A stretch of 64,000 nt of DNA from Ramazzottius varieornatus (taxonomy: Eukaryota > Tardigrada > Eutardigrada > Parachela > Ramazzottiidae): the NCBI GenBank assembly GCA_001949185.1, contig BDGG01000003.1, forward strand, positions 4,709,092 through 4,773,091, read 5' to 3'. The notes beneath the pieces were generated by a model. It had not been told where the DNA came from and did no database searches. It worked only from the letters and a program-made list of their open reading frames with translations. Below, piece after piece: positions 21,287 through 32,005 of the stretch (the first letter of the stretch is position 1; each line of letters begins with the position of its first letter). The position numbers and the translations under genes were made by a program.

Positions 21287-21959
21287 GTAGAAACCTCAAC
21301 ACGTCATTGGACTTAGAAAAAAATTGGGTGGGGTAAGGCCTCTCGCAAAAACTTGGTTCGCGGGAATCGGCAACTTTTCCAGATTTTGAGAGAATTTCAG
21401 AAAATTCACATCTACTTGTGTGACAAGGCCTTGCAAATCCGACACTGGAAAATGTTAGTCCAGTGACAGCCATACTAAAAGCGGTCCCAAGTGAGAACTC
21501 TACCGTTAGAACATTAATTACGATTTTCTCCACGAGGAGTGGTATACCAGCAAAATAGTCGAATTTGACGGTCTTAATTCATTCATCAACTTACTTTGAC
21601 TTTCTTGGGATCTTCACTATTTTCGAGCGAGAAGCTGGACAGTTTTATCTCCGTTTAAATCAAATTGGGGAAAGATACTTGCGCAAGGAGCTCTAGAGTG
21701 CCCGGTTTGTTCCTGCCGAATAATCTTCCTCAGCGGAAGTCATTTCAATCAACTTCTCAAACCTGGGTTTTAACGCATGCAAACGAGCTATGTCTTAGCG
21801 GAACCAGCATGAAAAGTTGCACAAACTATGTGAAAGAGCGAAAGAAAAGCAGACATTCTGATTTTTTTCTACGTCAATGTTCGAGGTGGTAGTCACTTGG
21901 CCCATCCGCACTGTATAATTGCAGAAAGTTCGTCGGTACAAAATCGTCGGAAAATCCGC

Positions 21960-22160
21960 GAGTAGGAGGCTTTAGCTTAGAAAGAAGCTTGAGCTTGTTC
22001 ATACCGACCAGAAGTCTTCCGAAGAAAGCCAAATCTAGATCTGGCATTCTTCGGGTCACTTCTCGTAGCCATGAACAAGCTGAACCCAAGCCATGGGTTC
22101 AAACTTCCTCCCCACGCCTTTCCTGAAGACTTCAAGTTTGTGGTCGAGAAGTTCGAGAGT
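21960..22160. repeat. inverted duplication centred at ~22036
   Basis: The arms 21993-22036 and 22037-22080 pair as a palindrome at about 77% identity by eye, meeting at AAATCTAGATCT. Reading outward on either strand gives LDLAFFG(S/R)LLV(A/G)MNKL, so the arms look like diverged copies of a coding segment placed head to head. Weaker similarity extends beyond both arms. Confidence 0.6.
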
Positions 22161-22438
22161 CGACAATAAATCTGATAAGGCGTAAGCCGTTCCCTTCTTG
22201 ATTCATGAAGTCCGCTTCACTTTTCTTTCGTTCAGCAAGTGGGCTATTCTCTCAGATGTAATTCCTGTTGTTTTCTGTTGAAATCTGGATTTACTTTTTC
22301 CTGTTATCGGAGACGATAATGCTGCTGGAGGTGCTGGCACTCAAATGTACGTTCATTCGGTGATGGTACGAAATTAGCAGTTAAAACAGTAGCTGACTAG
22401 CTCGCCTCGCCAAACAAACTCGACCCGCTCGCTTTTCC

Positions 22439-22485
22439 AAGTAGCGCACGCTTTCAGCCTGCAACACTAAGAATGTGCGCCACTC
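22439..22485. repeat. palindromic hairpin element, near complete (22401-22522)
   Basis: Left flank CTCGCCTCGCCAAACAAACTCGACC, hairpin, right flank ACGACTTTGCCGATTTTGTTGGTCGAGCTCC. This shows the whole ~120-bp palindromic unit. Confidence 0.9.
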
Positions 22486-22569
22486 GGAAATACGACTTTG
22501 CCGATTTTGTTGGTCGAGCTCCGAAATCGACATGGTTTCTTTGAATACTATAGTGTGTCAACTGGACAT

Positions 22570-22870
22570 CGAGTTCTGCATCTGACGTTGGGGGGTTTGG
22601 TGCAGAGGACGTTTTGGTCTTTCAACTGAGACAATTTAACTGAACCGGAGACGACGAAGCCTCAGAGACTGTACGCGAAATTACTCGTAGAGATACCTTG
22701 GAAGTTTGAATTGAAGATCCAACCTCCGGCAGCGAGAAGGAACTCACATGATGCTAACTTACCCGGGAAGAAGACAGTTCCTTTGAGATCCTTCAGCAGG
22801 AAGTTGTGGCAATGCGGAAGGCGGACGACGACGTTGCGTCAACCAGCAACCTTGAAATTTATTTTGCATC
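22570..22870 (+). pseudogene. decayed duplicate of the SLC26 last exon
   Basis: DNA at 22680-22860 aligns with 20390-20590 of the intact transporter. Shared blocks include TCGTAG, CTTGGAAGT, CCAACC..CGGC, GCGAGAAG, AACTT, GGAAGTTGTGG..ATGC and AACCTTGAAATTT, which runs past the stop codon. Weaker similarity reaches back to about 22570 (TTTGGTGCAG vs CCTGGTGCAA). The copy contains in-frame stops (GTTTGA and others) and indels, so it cannot encode the C-terminal tail. It implies a former tandem duplicate of the transporter. Confidence 0.6.
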
Positions 22871-23171
22871 TTTTTCACCGAACTAGAGATACAGTAGTAC
22901 GCAAATCCGAGGAAACCCGGAAATGTTTACTGATTTATCGATTTGATTTTCATCGAAGGATATCGCTGATTCATACAGCGATACCCTTCGATTTTGTCAT
23001 AATGCACGACACGACAAAAACATATCAAAGCAAGGTAAGTTCCGCCACCTTGCGTGATCATTGATTATTAATAATAGCACGACATGTGACATATATCTTC
23101 ATGAAATGAACGCTTCTCTTGCTGGACCGGCTAGAAAATGCAGTTCAACGAAGACTTCTGACACGGCTCCG

Positions 23172-23504
23172 TTATTTGCCGAACCTCAAGTAATTAGTTC
23201 GACTTCTCGGGCTTTCATAGTTGACGTTGTTGTTCAAAGATATCCCGGAATCCCGCACAGGCCCTTCCTCGTCTCCCAGTTCAGATCCATCAGAGTATTG
23301 CGGGTAGTAAACTTGCAGCAGGGCGCCCAGGCTCCGGAGTAAGCGAAGCTGCTGCTGTTGAGCGCTAACACTTCCGGTCTGCGATCCTTGCAAACTGGGC
23401 TCGACCTTGAAGCCTGGTAACATCGCCGCACCCAATGATGGCTTGATGATGACCGATAGCAGAACCAGGAAACAGATGCCGGAGACTCGATGATCGGATG
23501 ACAT
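23172..23504 (-). CDS. Neuropeptide-like precursor ending NYLRFGK
   Basis: Single exon of 110 residues from the ATG at 23502-23504. That Met gives a clean signal peptide (MSSDHRVSGICFLVLLSVII..SLGA); in-frame codons upstream start a longer, unconvincing leader. The mature part has a Leu-rich amphipathic stretch (QQLRLLRSLGALLQVYYPQY) and finishes RSRTNYLRFGK-stop. Removal of the terminal Lys would leave an amidation Gly and give ..NYLRF-amide. A helical segment before a C-terminal (R/L)RF-amide recalls neuropeptide F-type peptides, but there is no dibasic site between them, so a long amidated peptide is likely. Assignment to NPF is an inference only. Confidence 0.6.
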   Translation of the reverse strand: MSSDHRVSGICFLVLLSVIIKPSLGAAMLPGFKVEPSLQGSQTGSVSAQQQQLRLLRSLGALLQVYYPQYSDGSELGDEEGPVRDSGISLNNNVNYESPRSRTNYLRFGK

Positions 23505-24345
23505 TTTGAAAAGCACCATTGAAATATCGTAGAAAATATTTTCAGAGGGGAAACCTTCAAAAAGAGGACAGGGGACTATTATCAATGCGGGCTGCCGCAG
23601 AATGAGATGCTTTCTCGCGACTTCGACGTGCGTGATATGAGGTACTGGAATCCAAGGAAAATCTTTATGAAAGTCAAAGGATTTCTTTCATACCATGCGT
23701 GGAAGCTTCTAGCTACGTGGCCTTTTGGGCGAATAATGTAACGAACATGGTCATTATCTACCGGTCAAAGTCGTCCGGCGCTATTAAAGTTCGAAGAATA
23801 CCGTACATTATTCCTAACAGCGTCATCTTCGACAAAACTTGCATGTCGCACGTCATGCTGCTGAAAAGAATGCTAATTTCCCATTTAAGATAACGTGCAT
23901 TGTACACAGGGCGCCGAGGATCCGGAGGACTTTGGAGACCTTCAGGACTAACCGGTCGAAAACCTACAGGCAAACCCGAAACACGCGCGTGAATAATGCC
24001 GCATCATTTACTGTTCTTGATCAATAGCACGACCTTGCCACCCGGAAACCAATCTTTAGGTCATTAAACTGCGGTACATTCCAGCCATTAATAGATACAG
24101 ACGGGTATCGAAAAATAGTGATCGTTGCATGCGACACCACCGCACTGTCCGTTATAACACAAAGCCATAAGGAAACGAGCTCAGCCACCTGCGCCAGTTG
24201 AGGAAAACTTGATATGAACATCCAGCATGAAGTACGCACTACGTCATAAAGACCACTAGACGGTAGGGGATGGACGAATGACCTTCGAGCAAGCCGCGTG
24301 ACGTCATGTGTGATGTTGCTGGGTATCTTTCACTTGATTGGTTTG
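23505..24345. other. intergenic between two prohormone genes
   Basis: No other gene seen. A degenerate half hairpin (CACCTGCGCCAGTTGAGG) sits near 24187, and a perfect TGACGTCA lies at 24299-24306. Confidence 0.4.
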
Positions 24346-24777
24346 TCAGCCGAAGCGCAGGTGGACAGGCTCATTAGTGTGTATTCTTCCCGCTCCATTT
24401 TGCCCAACAGAACTTTCATCTTGCACATTGTCCGCTTGCGTGTTGACTCGGAATGATGGACGAGCCGGAGCAGTGACCTCAGCTTTGGAGTTTGATGAGC
24501 TGTCTATTGAAGATGGGACGTGGCCGAGAGAATTATAGGAGTAGTCGAAGGAGCTTCGTAGGGCGAGCGGAAGGTGGATCTTCGGGAAGAAACGCTTCGG
24601 CCTTCCAATGTACCCTTGCGCTTCTTCCATCCACAGAGGCGGATTCACGAAGTAACCGTAGTCCTGGACATCCTGGTTTGACGGTAAAAAGCTCGGTTCT
24701 CCCTCCATGTCCGCATTGGCCAAACGTAGAGTCAGTAAGACAGCAGAGATGCCCAACAGCAACCGGAAGTTGGCCAT
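24346..24777 (-). CDS. RFamide-type neuropeptide precursor ending VHLRFG (paralogue)
   Basis: Single exon of 143 residues. Signal peptide MANFRLLLGISAVLLTLRLANA, then an acidic spacer, a dibasic site GRPKR followed by FFPKIHLPLALRSSFDYS, a Ser/Asn-rich region, and the C-terminus NEPVHLRFG-stop, predicted to yield ..VHLRF-amide. The DNA around the end (CACCTGCGCTTCGGCTGA) is nearly identical to that of the 15053-15580 gene (CATCTCCGCTTCGGCTGA), and both precursors have KR before (G/F)FP. The two genes are therefore paralogues about 9 kb apart on the same strand, with SLC26 between them in the opposite direction. Confidence 0.7.
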   Translation of the reverse strand: MANFRLLLGISAVLLTLRLANADMEGEPSFLPSNQDVQDYGYFVNPPLWMEEAQGYIGRPKRFFPKIHLPLALRSSFDYSYNSLGHVPSSIDSSSNSKAEVTAPARPSFRVNTQADNVQDESSVGQNGAGRIHTNEPVHLRFG

Positions 24778-25569
24778 TTTACTGAGCTACGGCTGCTGGG
24801 CGGATATTTTAAAAAATATTCCGAATGGAAACTGAGTTGGAGATTGTTCAGGGCAGACGAGAGATTTCAACCCGTATACCAGCCATGATTGGGACTGAGA
24901 TAGAAAGAGCGGAAACTCCCGCTTTATCTAGCGGAAATTAGACGGAACGAAATTATTAACGAGGATGGATGTTGACTGACGACAATGCCACGAGATCAGT
25001 CGACAAAGATCAGTTGCAGATCAATGCGACGAAACCTCCACTGAGTCTCCTTCACAACAGGATGACGAAAAGATCCAACTAATTAATAAAATCCCTAAAT
25101 GCCAAAAGAGAGAGAGAGAGAGTACACTGCAGGAAATCAGAGCCCGCGTTAGGAAGAGGCTTCGTGATCATCCATACTCCTCCGCGCCGAGAGATCTGAC
25201 GTTGGTCCTTGGCAGGTATTGCATGAATACAACACAAAGAGCACTTTGAGGGCCTTCAACATGAGACCAGATTGCTTTGCCATCCTTATCACTTCCAAAG
25301 TCCCAGATGGGACTCGTCGCGCTCCCATCTACTCATCCACCAAAACAGTCTACATTATTCATAAGGTTGAACTTGGTACTTCAACAACAAGTCAAACAAA
25401 GAAGAGAGCCAATACAAGCCGTCAACAAGGTCCATGCATTACATTATTGCCTCTCCAAAAGAGTCGAGAGATCAAAAGGCTGGCATTATCGTTCACTCAA
25501 AGCAGTAGTCACTCTCCGCAGGGTCAATCCTAGCTTAGGAGGGTTTCTTCCATGAAATCTTGACTTCAT
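24778..25569. other. intergenic, short GA microsatellite
   Basis: A run of about 8 AG units lies near 25106-25122. Overlapping plus-strand frames at 25219-25555 have no recognisable domain. Confidence 0.4.
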
Positions 25570-28500
25570 TCATGTATAGTGCATGACGTCGCTGAGAACC
25601 AACGCCAGGATACGTGCAGCGTGTCTTTGTCTTTCAGGACCCAGGACTACGCTAACGTGGCGCATGACCTCTTCTTGTAAGGCATCGGCGTCTTCCGCTT
25701 CAGATTTCTCCAACGACTCAGCCAGCACCCAGTATGCATCTTTCAGGGCTTGTAATCCTATCAGTCTCTGCAGACTGGCTCGACGTTGCTCCAGTTCGGC
25801 GAAGTGCGAGAAGGAACTCTTGCTTGAGACAACTGTAAAAACACGCCTTTCGATCAAGCAACCAATGGACGAATTTGCTTTTGAAAGCTCGGGAAGTAAA
25901 CTCGTTTTTCCCAAGTGGCGCACGTCTACAGCCAGTTACACTATAGGCATGCGTCTCGTTAGAAAACGGACGATCTTGTGTAGTTTGTTTGGAGCGTACT
26001 TCATAAACATGCTCAATATTGGTGGGTAATTTCGTTGAGCTAAAAAGGTATGAAAAGATGTGTGAGGAAATCACATACCTTCGTATTCATCGGAGTCTTC
26101 AGAGTTGACCAAAGTCATGACTTCAGAGTCGCTGAACGGCGTACTAGCTGCTGACACCGGCAACGCGGATGACTTCAAGGAACTGTTGGTGAAAGAAGTC
26201 TGGTCTTCGGTCTGGTTCCTTTGAGATCTAGCCGAGGAACTATCCGCTACGTACTCCACGTCTTCACTATCACCGCGTTCGAAATGAAGCTCTTGGGAAA
26301 TGTCCATGGACTGCTGGCCGTCGTCAAGGAAGTCCACTTCCGGCCCCACACTTTCTACACGTTCGCTCTTATGTTCGATTTCGACTTCCTCATTCACCGG
26401 ACTGTCCAAAGCTTTAGCGACAATACTTCCCATAGAAATCATATTTACAACAGGAAAAACATTCTTTTGCTTGAAATTAGGCAAACTCAGTTCTTTCCTG
26501 ATTTCTTGTACGAGGTCTCGAGCGTTCTGCGATCTGGCGCTGAGCGGTTTTGGCGACGGTGTCTTACTAAACACAACTTCCGCCCGGAGATTCTCGTCTG
26601 GTTCAACTTCATCCCACAAACTTTCTTCGCCCTCAGGTGTTGTAAAGTTATTGCCAAGGTCATCCTTCCTCTCGAAGGAAATGAAATCTTCCTCGATCTC
26701 ACCATCATTGGGCGTGGAAAAATTTGCCTTTGGTAACTCTTTCTCGTTACATTGTAAAGTTTTTGCAATCAGCGACTGTGAAAGCTGCCTGTTCAGCTCA
26801 AAAAGACGCTCAGTGCTATTTCGCACACGTGTTGAGTTAATTGGTGTGGTAATGGGAGAGAACCTGACGGACGAAGACGTGCTGGAACTTGAGGATAATT
26901 TTGTGGGTCTGTTCTGTACAGACGGAATATTATTTTCTTTTTGAACCTTCTCACCAATCTTTTCATTCACCACAGTCAGTGGTGATGACAAAATTTCACC
27001 CGAAGATTTCACGTCAGTTCTGGCTGGTGTGATCACCCGTGTCTTACTGAATTCGGGGTCCTGCACCGTTCTCAGCGACGTCGGTTGAGGAGAAGCTTTA
27101 CTGTGGACCACGACGAAGTCCACACCGGTCCTTTCCATGTGGTTCGTAGTTGCTTCGAGCTCAGTAACCAAAGCTTTCTCTTCATGAAGCCTTGGAATGT
27201 GGACCGTTTTCTCTTTACTTGTTGACCGTAATCCGGCGGCGGAAGTCGTCACCGGCGCACCTAAAGGAATCGCTGCCGCGAGGGAAGAAAGCGGTGGAGA
27301 ATGAGGCTTCTCCTCGTGAAAAGACCGACTTTCGCTCTTTTTCTGCAAAATAGAAAATTGAAAAGAATGGAGAGAAATGAAGAACCAGAACCTCGGCAAA
27401 TGAAGCCGGCAAGATCGATTTCCCAAGTGGCGCTCGTTTCAGGTGCTGCTGACGGTAAAATGCGCCACTTGGAACAACGATTTTGCCGAGCTTGATTGTT
27501 TTCCCAAGTGGCGGACAATTTCGGCCGATAACAGTAGAAACGTGCGCCACTTTGGCGAGACAATCTTGTCGAGTTTGCTTGTCGAGCTATATGAGAAGGT
27601 CGAAGTCCAAAAACTCTTCACCTGGGGTGTCATTTTCTTCTTATCGCCACTGGCGTTATTCACCTCGATCGCACAGAAGTACGACAAGCGCGGACTTGTG
27701 ATACTGTCTAAGCTCAACGAACGATCTCGAAAGTCCAAGTCTCCCTCTGGATTCATGCGGAAGTTCTTCGGAGCATTGCGAGGAAGGTTATGGCCCGCAG
27801 TCCGAGCCGTCGGGTCCTCGTCGTTGGAGGACGAGATCCAGCAGTCTGTTGAGACTTCCGTCGCAGAGGATCCTGCTGGTCTTTCTTGACGCATGTTGAT
27901 TACTTTCTGCCTTCTTGCGATGGCTTTCTTCTCGGCTTCCTTACTCCGCATGGCGGCTTTTCTGATTCTCTCTGGATCGAGCGAGGAGATGGAGAAAGAC
28001 TTGCTGGACGAAGAACTTCTTGGCTTCAGTCTGACCTACATTGAATAAATCCATTTCACTGATAGCTTCGAACGTTATTTAATTCAGAACATAAGAACTC
28101 GGCAAACAAACTCGACCGAATTGCTTCTCCCAAGTGGCGCAAGTTTCTACTGCTACTGACCGGCGTCGTGCGCCAGTTGCAGAAAGCGATCCAGTCTCAT
28201 ATATTTCCTTCTCCCAAGTGGCGCGCTTTTCCACTGTTATCAGCTGAAAGCGTTCGCCACTTGTAAAAAAGATCTTTCCGAGCTGCCAACGAGATTTGGT
28301 GACCCAGCAAATTTCTAAACGTTGAAACACTAAGGGCAAATTCAAAGTCGAATAGGTTGATGAACGAACCCTCTGTAAATTTTGCGTGTACGGTGAAGGT
28401 TTTCCACCGCTTCCATTTGCAACGACGCGTTTCGACGCTTTTCCAGGTCCTCCACGGGCGGAGCCAGGACTGATCGACTTTTCGAAGTCGGAAAAGTGCG

Positions 28501-29665
28501 CTTCGTTCATGAGTTTTCGGCAACGAGCCAAGATGAAGGGACGGCGAAGAATACTGTTGGCGGAAGGACGGGTCTTTGGATCGCGCTGAAAGAGATCCTG
28601 GATGAGCTCCTTCATCTGGTGACCGTAGACGGGAGAGATCGGGGGGTATGTTCCACGAAGAATCTTTGTGAGGAGTGTTTTGATATTGTTGGCGAGGAAG
28701 GGATGCTTCAACGTAGCCATCTCGTAGAGGACACAGCCCAAACTCCAAACGTCGCTCTTATATCCGTAAGGCTTGTTCTCACAAATTTCTGCAACCAGAA
28801 GCTTCGCCTATTATTTGTTTTCTTATGACCAAACAGCCTACGCGATGAAAAATATTTTTGAGAACTATTCCATAAATTAAAACAAACTAGAGCAAAACAT
28901 CCAAAATTGGCGCGGGGCCGAAACCTGATACACAGAAAACCGGCAGCCCATACGCATGACGTCACGAGATATTTGATGTATGTGCACGTAACAAAGATAT
29001 AGTAACGTCCTGCTTCAGTGCACACAAAACGGGAGCATACAGCAATGCTAACGCAAGACGTCATGAAAAAACTATTTGACACATGCCTGACGTGTGTGGC
29101 AAAAGTTAGACCTGTGACGTCACTCACACAACAATCAACGTAGCGTACCTGGCGAGAGGTAGTACGGTGTTCCAATGCACGTGTTGGCGAAATCGTTGGT
29201 ATTGTCCAGCACTCTTGAAATGCCAAAGTCCCCAAGCTTGACCATTCCATTCTTGGTCAGGAAGACATTCTGAGACTTAATGTCGCGATGAAGAATACGA
29301 CGATCGTGGATGTACTTGACCGCCAGGCACAGCTGCACAAACCAATCAAGAATGTGATCTTCGGAAAACAAGGTCCCATATTGACGTTCGATCTTGGAGA
29401 AGAGGTCTCCTCCTTCGCAGTATTGCATCACGATGAAGAGGTTGCCTTTGTCCTCGAACGATTCTCGATATGCGACGATGTTGGGGTGCCGGAGCGTGGA
29501 GAGGACAGCAACTTCTTGCCGGGCTTCATTGTATTCTTTGAGGGATATTTTCGCAGTGTTGATCTCCTTCATAACATACTTGTTTCCCGTCGTTTTGTCG
29601 TGGACCAAGTAGACTCTTCCAAAGCTACCTTCCCCGATGGGCTTCACACGAGCGTACGTAGTCAT
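25570..29665 (-). CDS. NEK1: NIMA-related kinase, NEK1-like
   Basis: Five exons (29665-29149, 28788-28370, 28035-27622, 27342-26079, 25832-25570) encode 958 residues. The N-terminal kinase domain has the P-loop [12 protein letters not shown], catalytic Lys in YVMKEI, HRD loop [12 protein letters not shown] in LGDFGISR and activation segment [17 protein letters not shown] across intron 1, then SDVWSLGC. A long low-complexity linker follows: a basic stretch with [21 protein letters not shown] in NEK1 style, then a large acidic Ser/Thr-rich exon. The final exon ends [19 protein letters not shown], like the NEK1 C-terminus ('LG..K...ILQLVMAD'). NEK1 acts in cilia and DNA-damage signalling in vertebrates. 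All junction phases fit. Introns 2, 3 and 4 carry hairpin repeats. Intron 1 has none but contains two perfect TGACGTCA sites. Confidence 0.85.
25912..25960. repeat. palindromic hairpin in NEK intron 4
   Basis: Left flank GAAAGCTCGGGAAGTAAACTCG, right flank ACGATCTTGTGTAGTTTGTTTGG. Confidence 0.88.
27425..27552. repeat. palindromic hairpin dimer in NEK intron 3
   Basis: Copies at 27425-27470 and 27505-27552, period 80 nt. Spacer CGATTTTGCCGAGCTTGATTG; right flank AATCTTGTCGAGTTTGCTTG. Confidence 0.9.
28132..28262. repeat. palindromic hairpin dimer in NEK intron 2
   Basis: Copies at 28132-28178 and 28215-28262, period 83 nt, with left flank AACTCGGCAAACAAACTCGA. Confidence 0.9.
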
Positions 29666-31697
29666 TACTCACCTGTAAAGTATACACAAAAAAATCAAAG
29701 ATTGTTGAGGGGGAGTTTTTACAGGCACACCAAACTTGCGTGCGCCACTTCGACCGGGAAATCGTCCTAATTCCCGTTTACAAGCTGGAACGCAAACAAC
29801 GCTGGGTTATCGTCCAATCCAGGTTACCTGCTGCAAGATGCGTCATTTCAGGACCCAGGTTTAACCATAAAGCACGTGGAAGATCGCAGAAAGATGAATC
29901 GATCGAGGAATAATGAACGGGAGTGAGTACTGTATCACACCGGAAATGAATTTAATTCGATTTTATTTTGGTTGATGCGTAAATTTACACTACGGGTGAA
30001 ATTTACTGGTTCAATCAAGGGTATAGCGCCCAGTTGATTGAGACGGAAGAAGGCAGTTTGCGAAATGGCGGGTTGCTATATTTCTATATTCGAGGAGCAA
30101 GTCCTAACTTTTCTAACTCGCCGAACTGGCGAGTACTATATTAACTAACTATGTTCTCAGCTCCCATCAGCTCCTGAATTGCTAAATTAATTCACGAGCA
30201 TCCCCCCCACACCTTTCTCCATTCTGAGCCAGCCGAACCGGAATTCGGCGAAGAGATCATCACGAGAGAAATTCCAAAAAGGAAGGCATTTGAAACTGGA
30301 GTCCGATATTAGGGAGCATACTTTCTACAGAGGGCAGAGTGAGCTAAGCCAGTAAACCACATATGGGCCAGACCAAGTAGAAGTCGCAGGGATTTAATGG
30401 CGTGTCCCAGTATACCATTACACTTTTCACATGGTTTCAATTCGAAATAGCAACGGCTAAAACTTTACTAACCCTCGAGCGAAAACGCATTGCCTTGAAT
30501 GCCTGCAGAAAATTCACCTGGATCTTTCGCTAGCGAATATCCTTTCTTTTACTGCTCTCCAACATTGCAAACCCCACTTTGCTCTCTTTTCGATATGTGC
30601 GAGCCGTTCTGTAATACGGTAATGCATCGATGGAAATTATTTCCTCTCATCTTGGCTCACGATGATCAAATCGGATGTGTCCAGGTGTCAAACTGTAATC
30701 CAAAAGTATCTTGTCTTCCGGTGGCCGATGACGTCACCGGGTGAGAATGAGAAAACGATGGTTGTTTGGGTAGATATGCCTCGTTACAGCTAAAGTTTCA
30801 CTCCCATCCCTTGTTCTGTAAATCAGGAATGAGCTTCTAGATACGTCTTGAAACCAGAACCAGCAAACTCTATCCACGCCACGGTGAGATATGGTTCCAT
30901 CTGTGACTGTTGCAAAAACGTGCAGAACTTTCTGCCTAGAGTTGTCAATCGTTCAATCAAGGCCTAAAATGAACTGCGAATGGTAACTGGCCAAAACTTT
31001 ACTAACTTCTGCTCAGCCGCCAGCTGGCTGTAGTCTGAATTCGCAGCGGGCAACGGCCGCAACGCTACCTTCAGAATCTGACTTAGTAAAGTATGCCCGT
31101 TAGAAAAGTTAGGCTTCCCTCGTCGTACAGATTTTGTTCGCAGGTTGGCGGCGCCACCGTGACCGAAATGAGAAGACGAAGAGCGACCGGAAACGAAGCC
31201 AAGGTCTTCAACGTTCCGCTTCTAAGAGATGATCGGTGAGCTATGTCAGTTTAACCGGTTCCGTAACAGTGCCCGCATACTTACGGGAAACAACAAGCAC
31301 ATCGAAGGACGCGGAGAACCCGTGAAACAGCTGCAGTGAGGCATGAGATGCTGACTCAGACGGACGGAAGCTGCCGTGTGAACCATTTTTGCCATCGTGA
31401 CGACACGGTAAATCTCCTACCTCATACCTGCGACTGCGAGTTTCCGGCTGAACAGTGCGAAGAGAAACCAGATGAATGGAGTGTCTCCGGTTACGCATGA
31501 ATAAGCTTAGCACTTCGCATCAGCAGGTTCTTCAGAGGATGAGACTTAAAGTGCGACGCCGAACAAGAAAATGAAAGTACGACCACACGACGCATCTTAT
31601 TTGCATGAAAGCCTGATTATGCGTGTGGTTCTCCAGCCTTTCGATTTCTTCAAATTTCGGAGCTCGATCAACCGCTACACTGTGTTACACTCAAAAA
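29666..31697. other. intergenic, no gene seen
   Basis: A half hairpin remnant (GCGTGCGCCACTT) lies near 29739-29752. The motif AAAACTTTACTAAC appears at 30460 and 30991 and inverted (TTAGTAAAG) near 31083. A perfect TGACGTCA lies at 30729-30736. No coding region was recognised. Confidence 0.4.
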
Positions 31698-32005
31698 ATG
31701 CCGTCGCTTCCTGAAGATGGTCAGTCCGGACGTTTATCGGCGGAGCGGATAACGACGCTGCAGCCCGTGGAACTCCCTATGAGAAGTGCATCCCAACCTG
31801 GCGCAGTTCCTGCCTTCACCATGCAGCCAGGAAAAGTTTCACCGCCTCAGCCGTAAGTGTATCAACACAGTAGAACAACTTCAAAATACGTAAGAAGAAT
31901 TTGGTTATTTTCTTCACATGCAGAGTGCAAGAAGGGGGTTGCGGATTCGCTTGCGGAGAAAGTCTTCCATGCTGCGGAGGCGGTTTCAGCTTCAACCTTT
32001 GCTAA
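31698..32005 (+). CDS. small Cys-rich protein, copy A of a tandem pair
   Basis: Two exons (31698-31852, 31924-32005) joined at phase 2 give 78 residues. The N-terminal ~50 residues are Pro/Ser/Gln-rich without a signal peptide and end KVSPPQP. Exon 2 encodes a compact Cys-rich tail: QEGGCGFACGESLPCCGGG, then FSFNLC-stop. The downstream neighbour (32632-32967) has the same exon structure, intron phase and tail, which is the main evidence that this is a real gene. I do not recognise the family. The CC-GGG tail could bind metal or be acylated; both ideas are speculative. Confidence 0.6.

Larger units (their letters stand above)
20574..22569. other. rearranged gene-free stretch with inverted duplications
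   Basis: No intact gene was found. It holds a 32-bp inverted pair (20644-20675 and 21883-21914), a small foldback (21174-21286), an inverted duplication centred at 22036, and a hairpin repeat at 22439-22485. Confidence 0.5.

Noticed and set aside
26221-26944. Two long plus-strand ORFs (171 and 214 codons)
   Set aside because: They are antisense shadows of the large acidic NEK exon; Ser/Phe-rich translation is typical of reverse frames of Glu/Ser codons.
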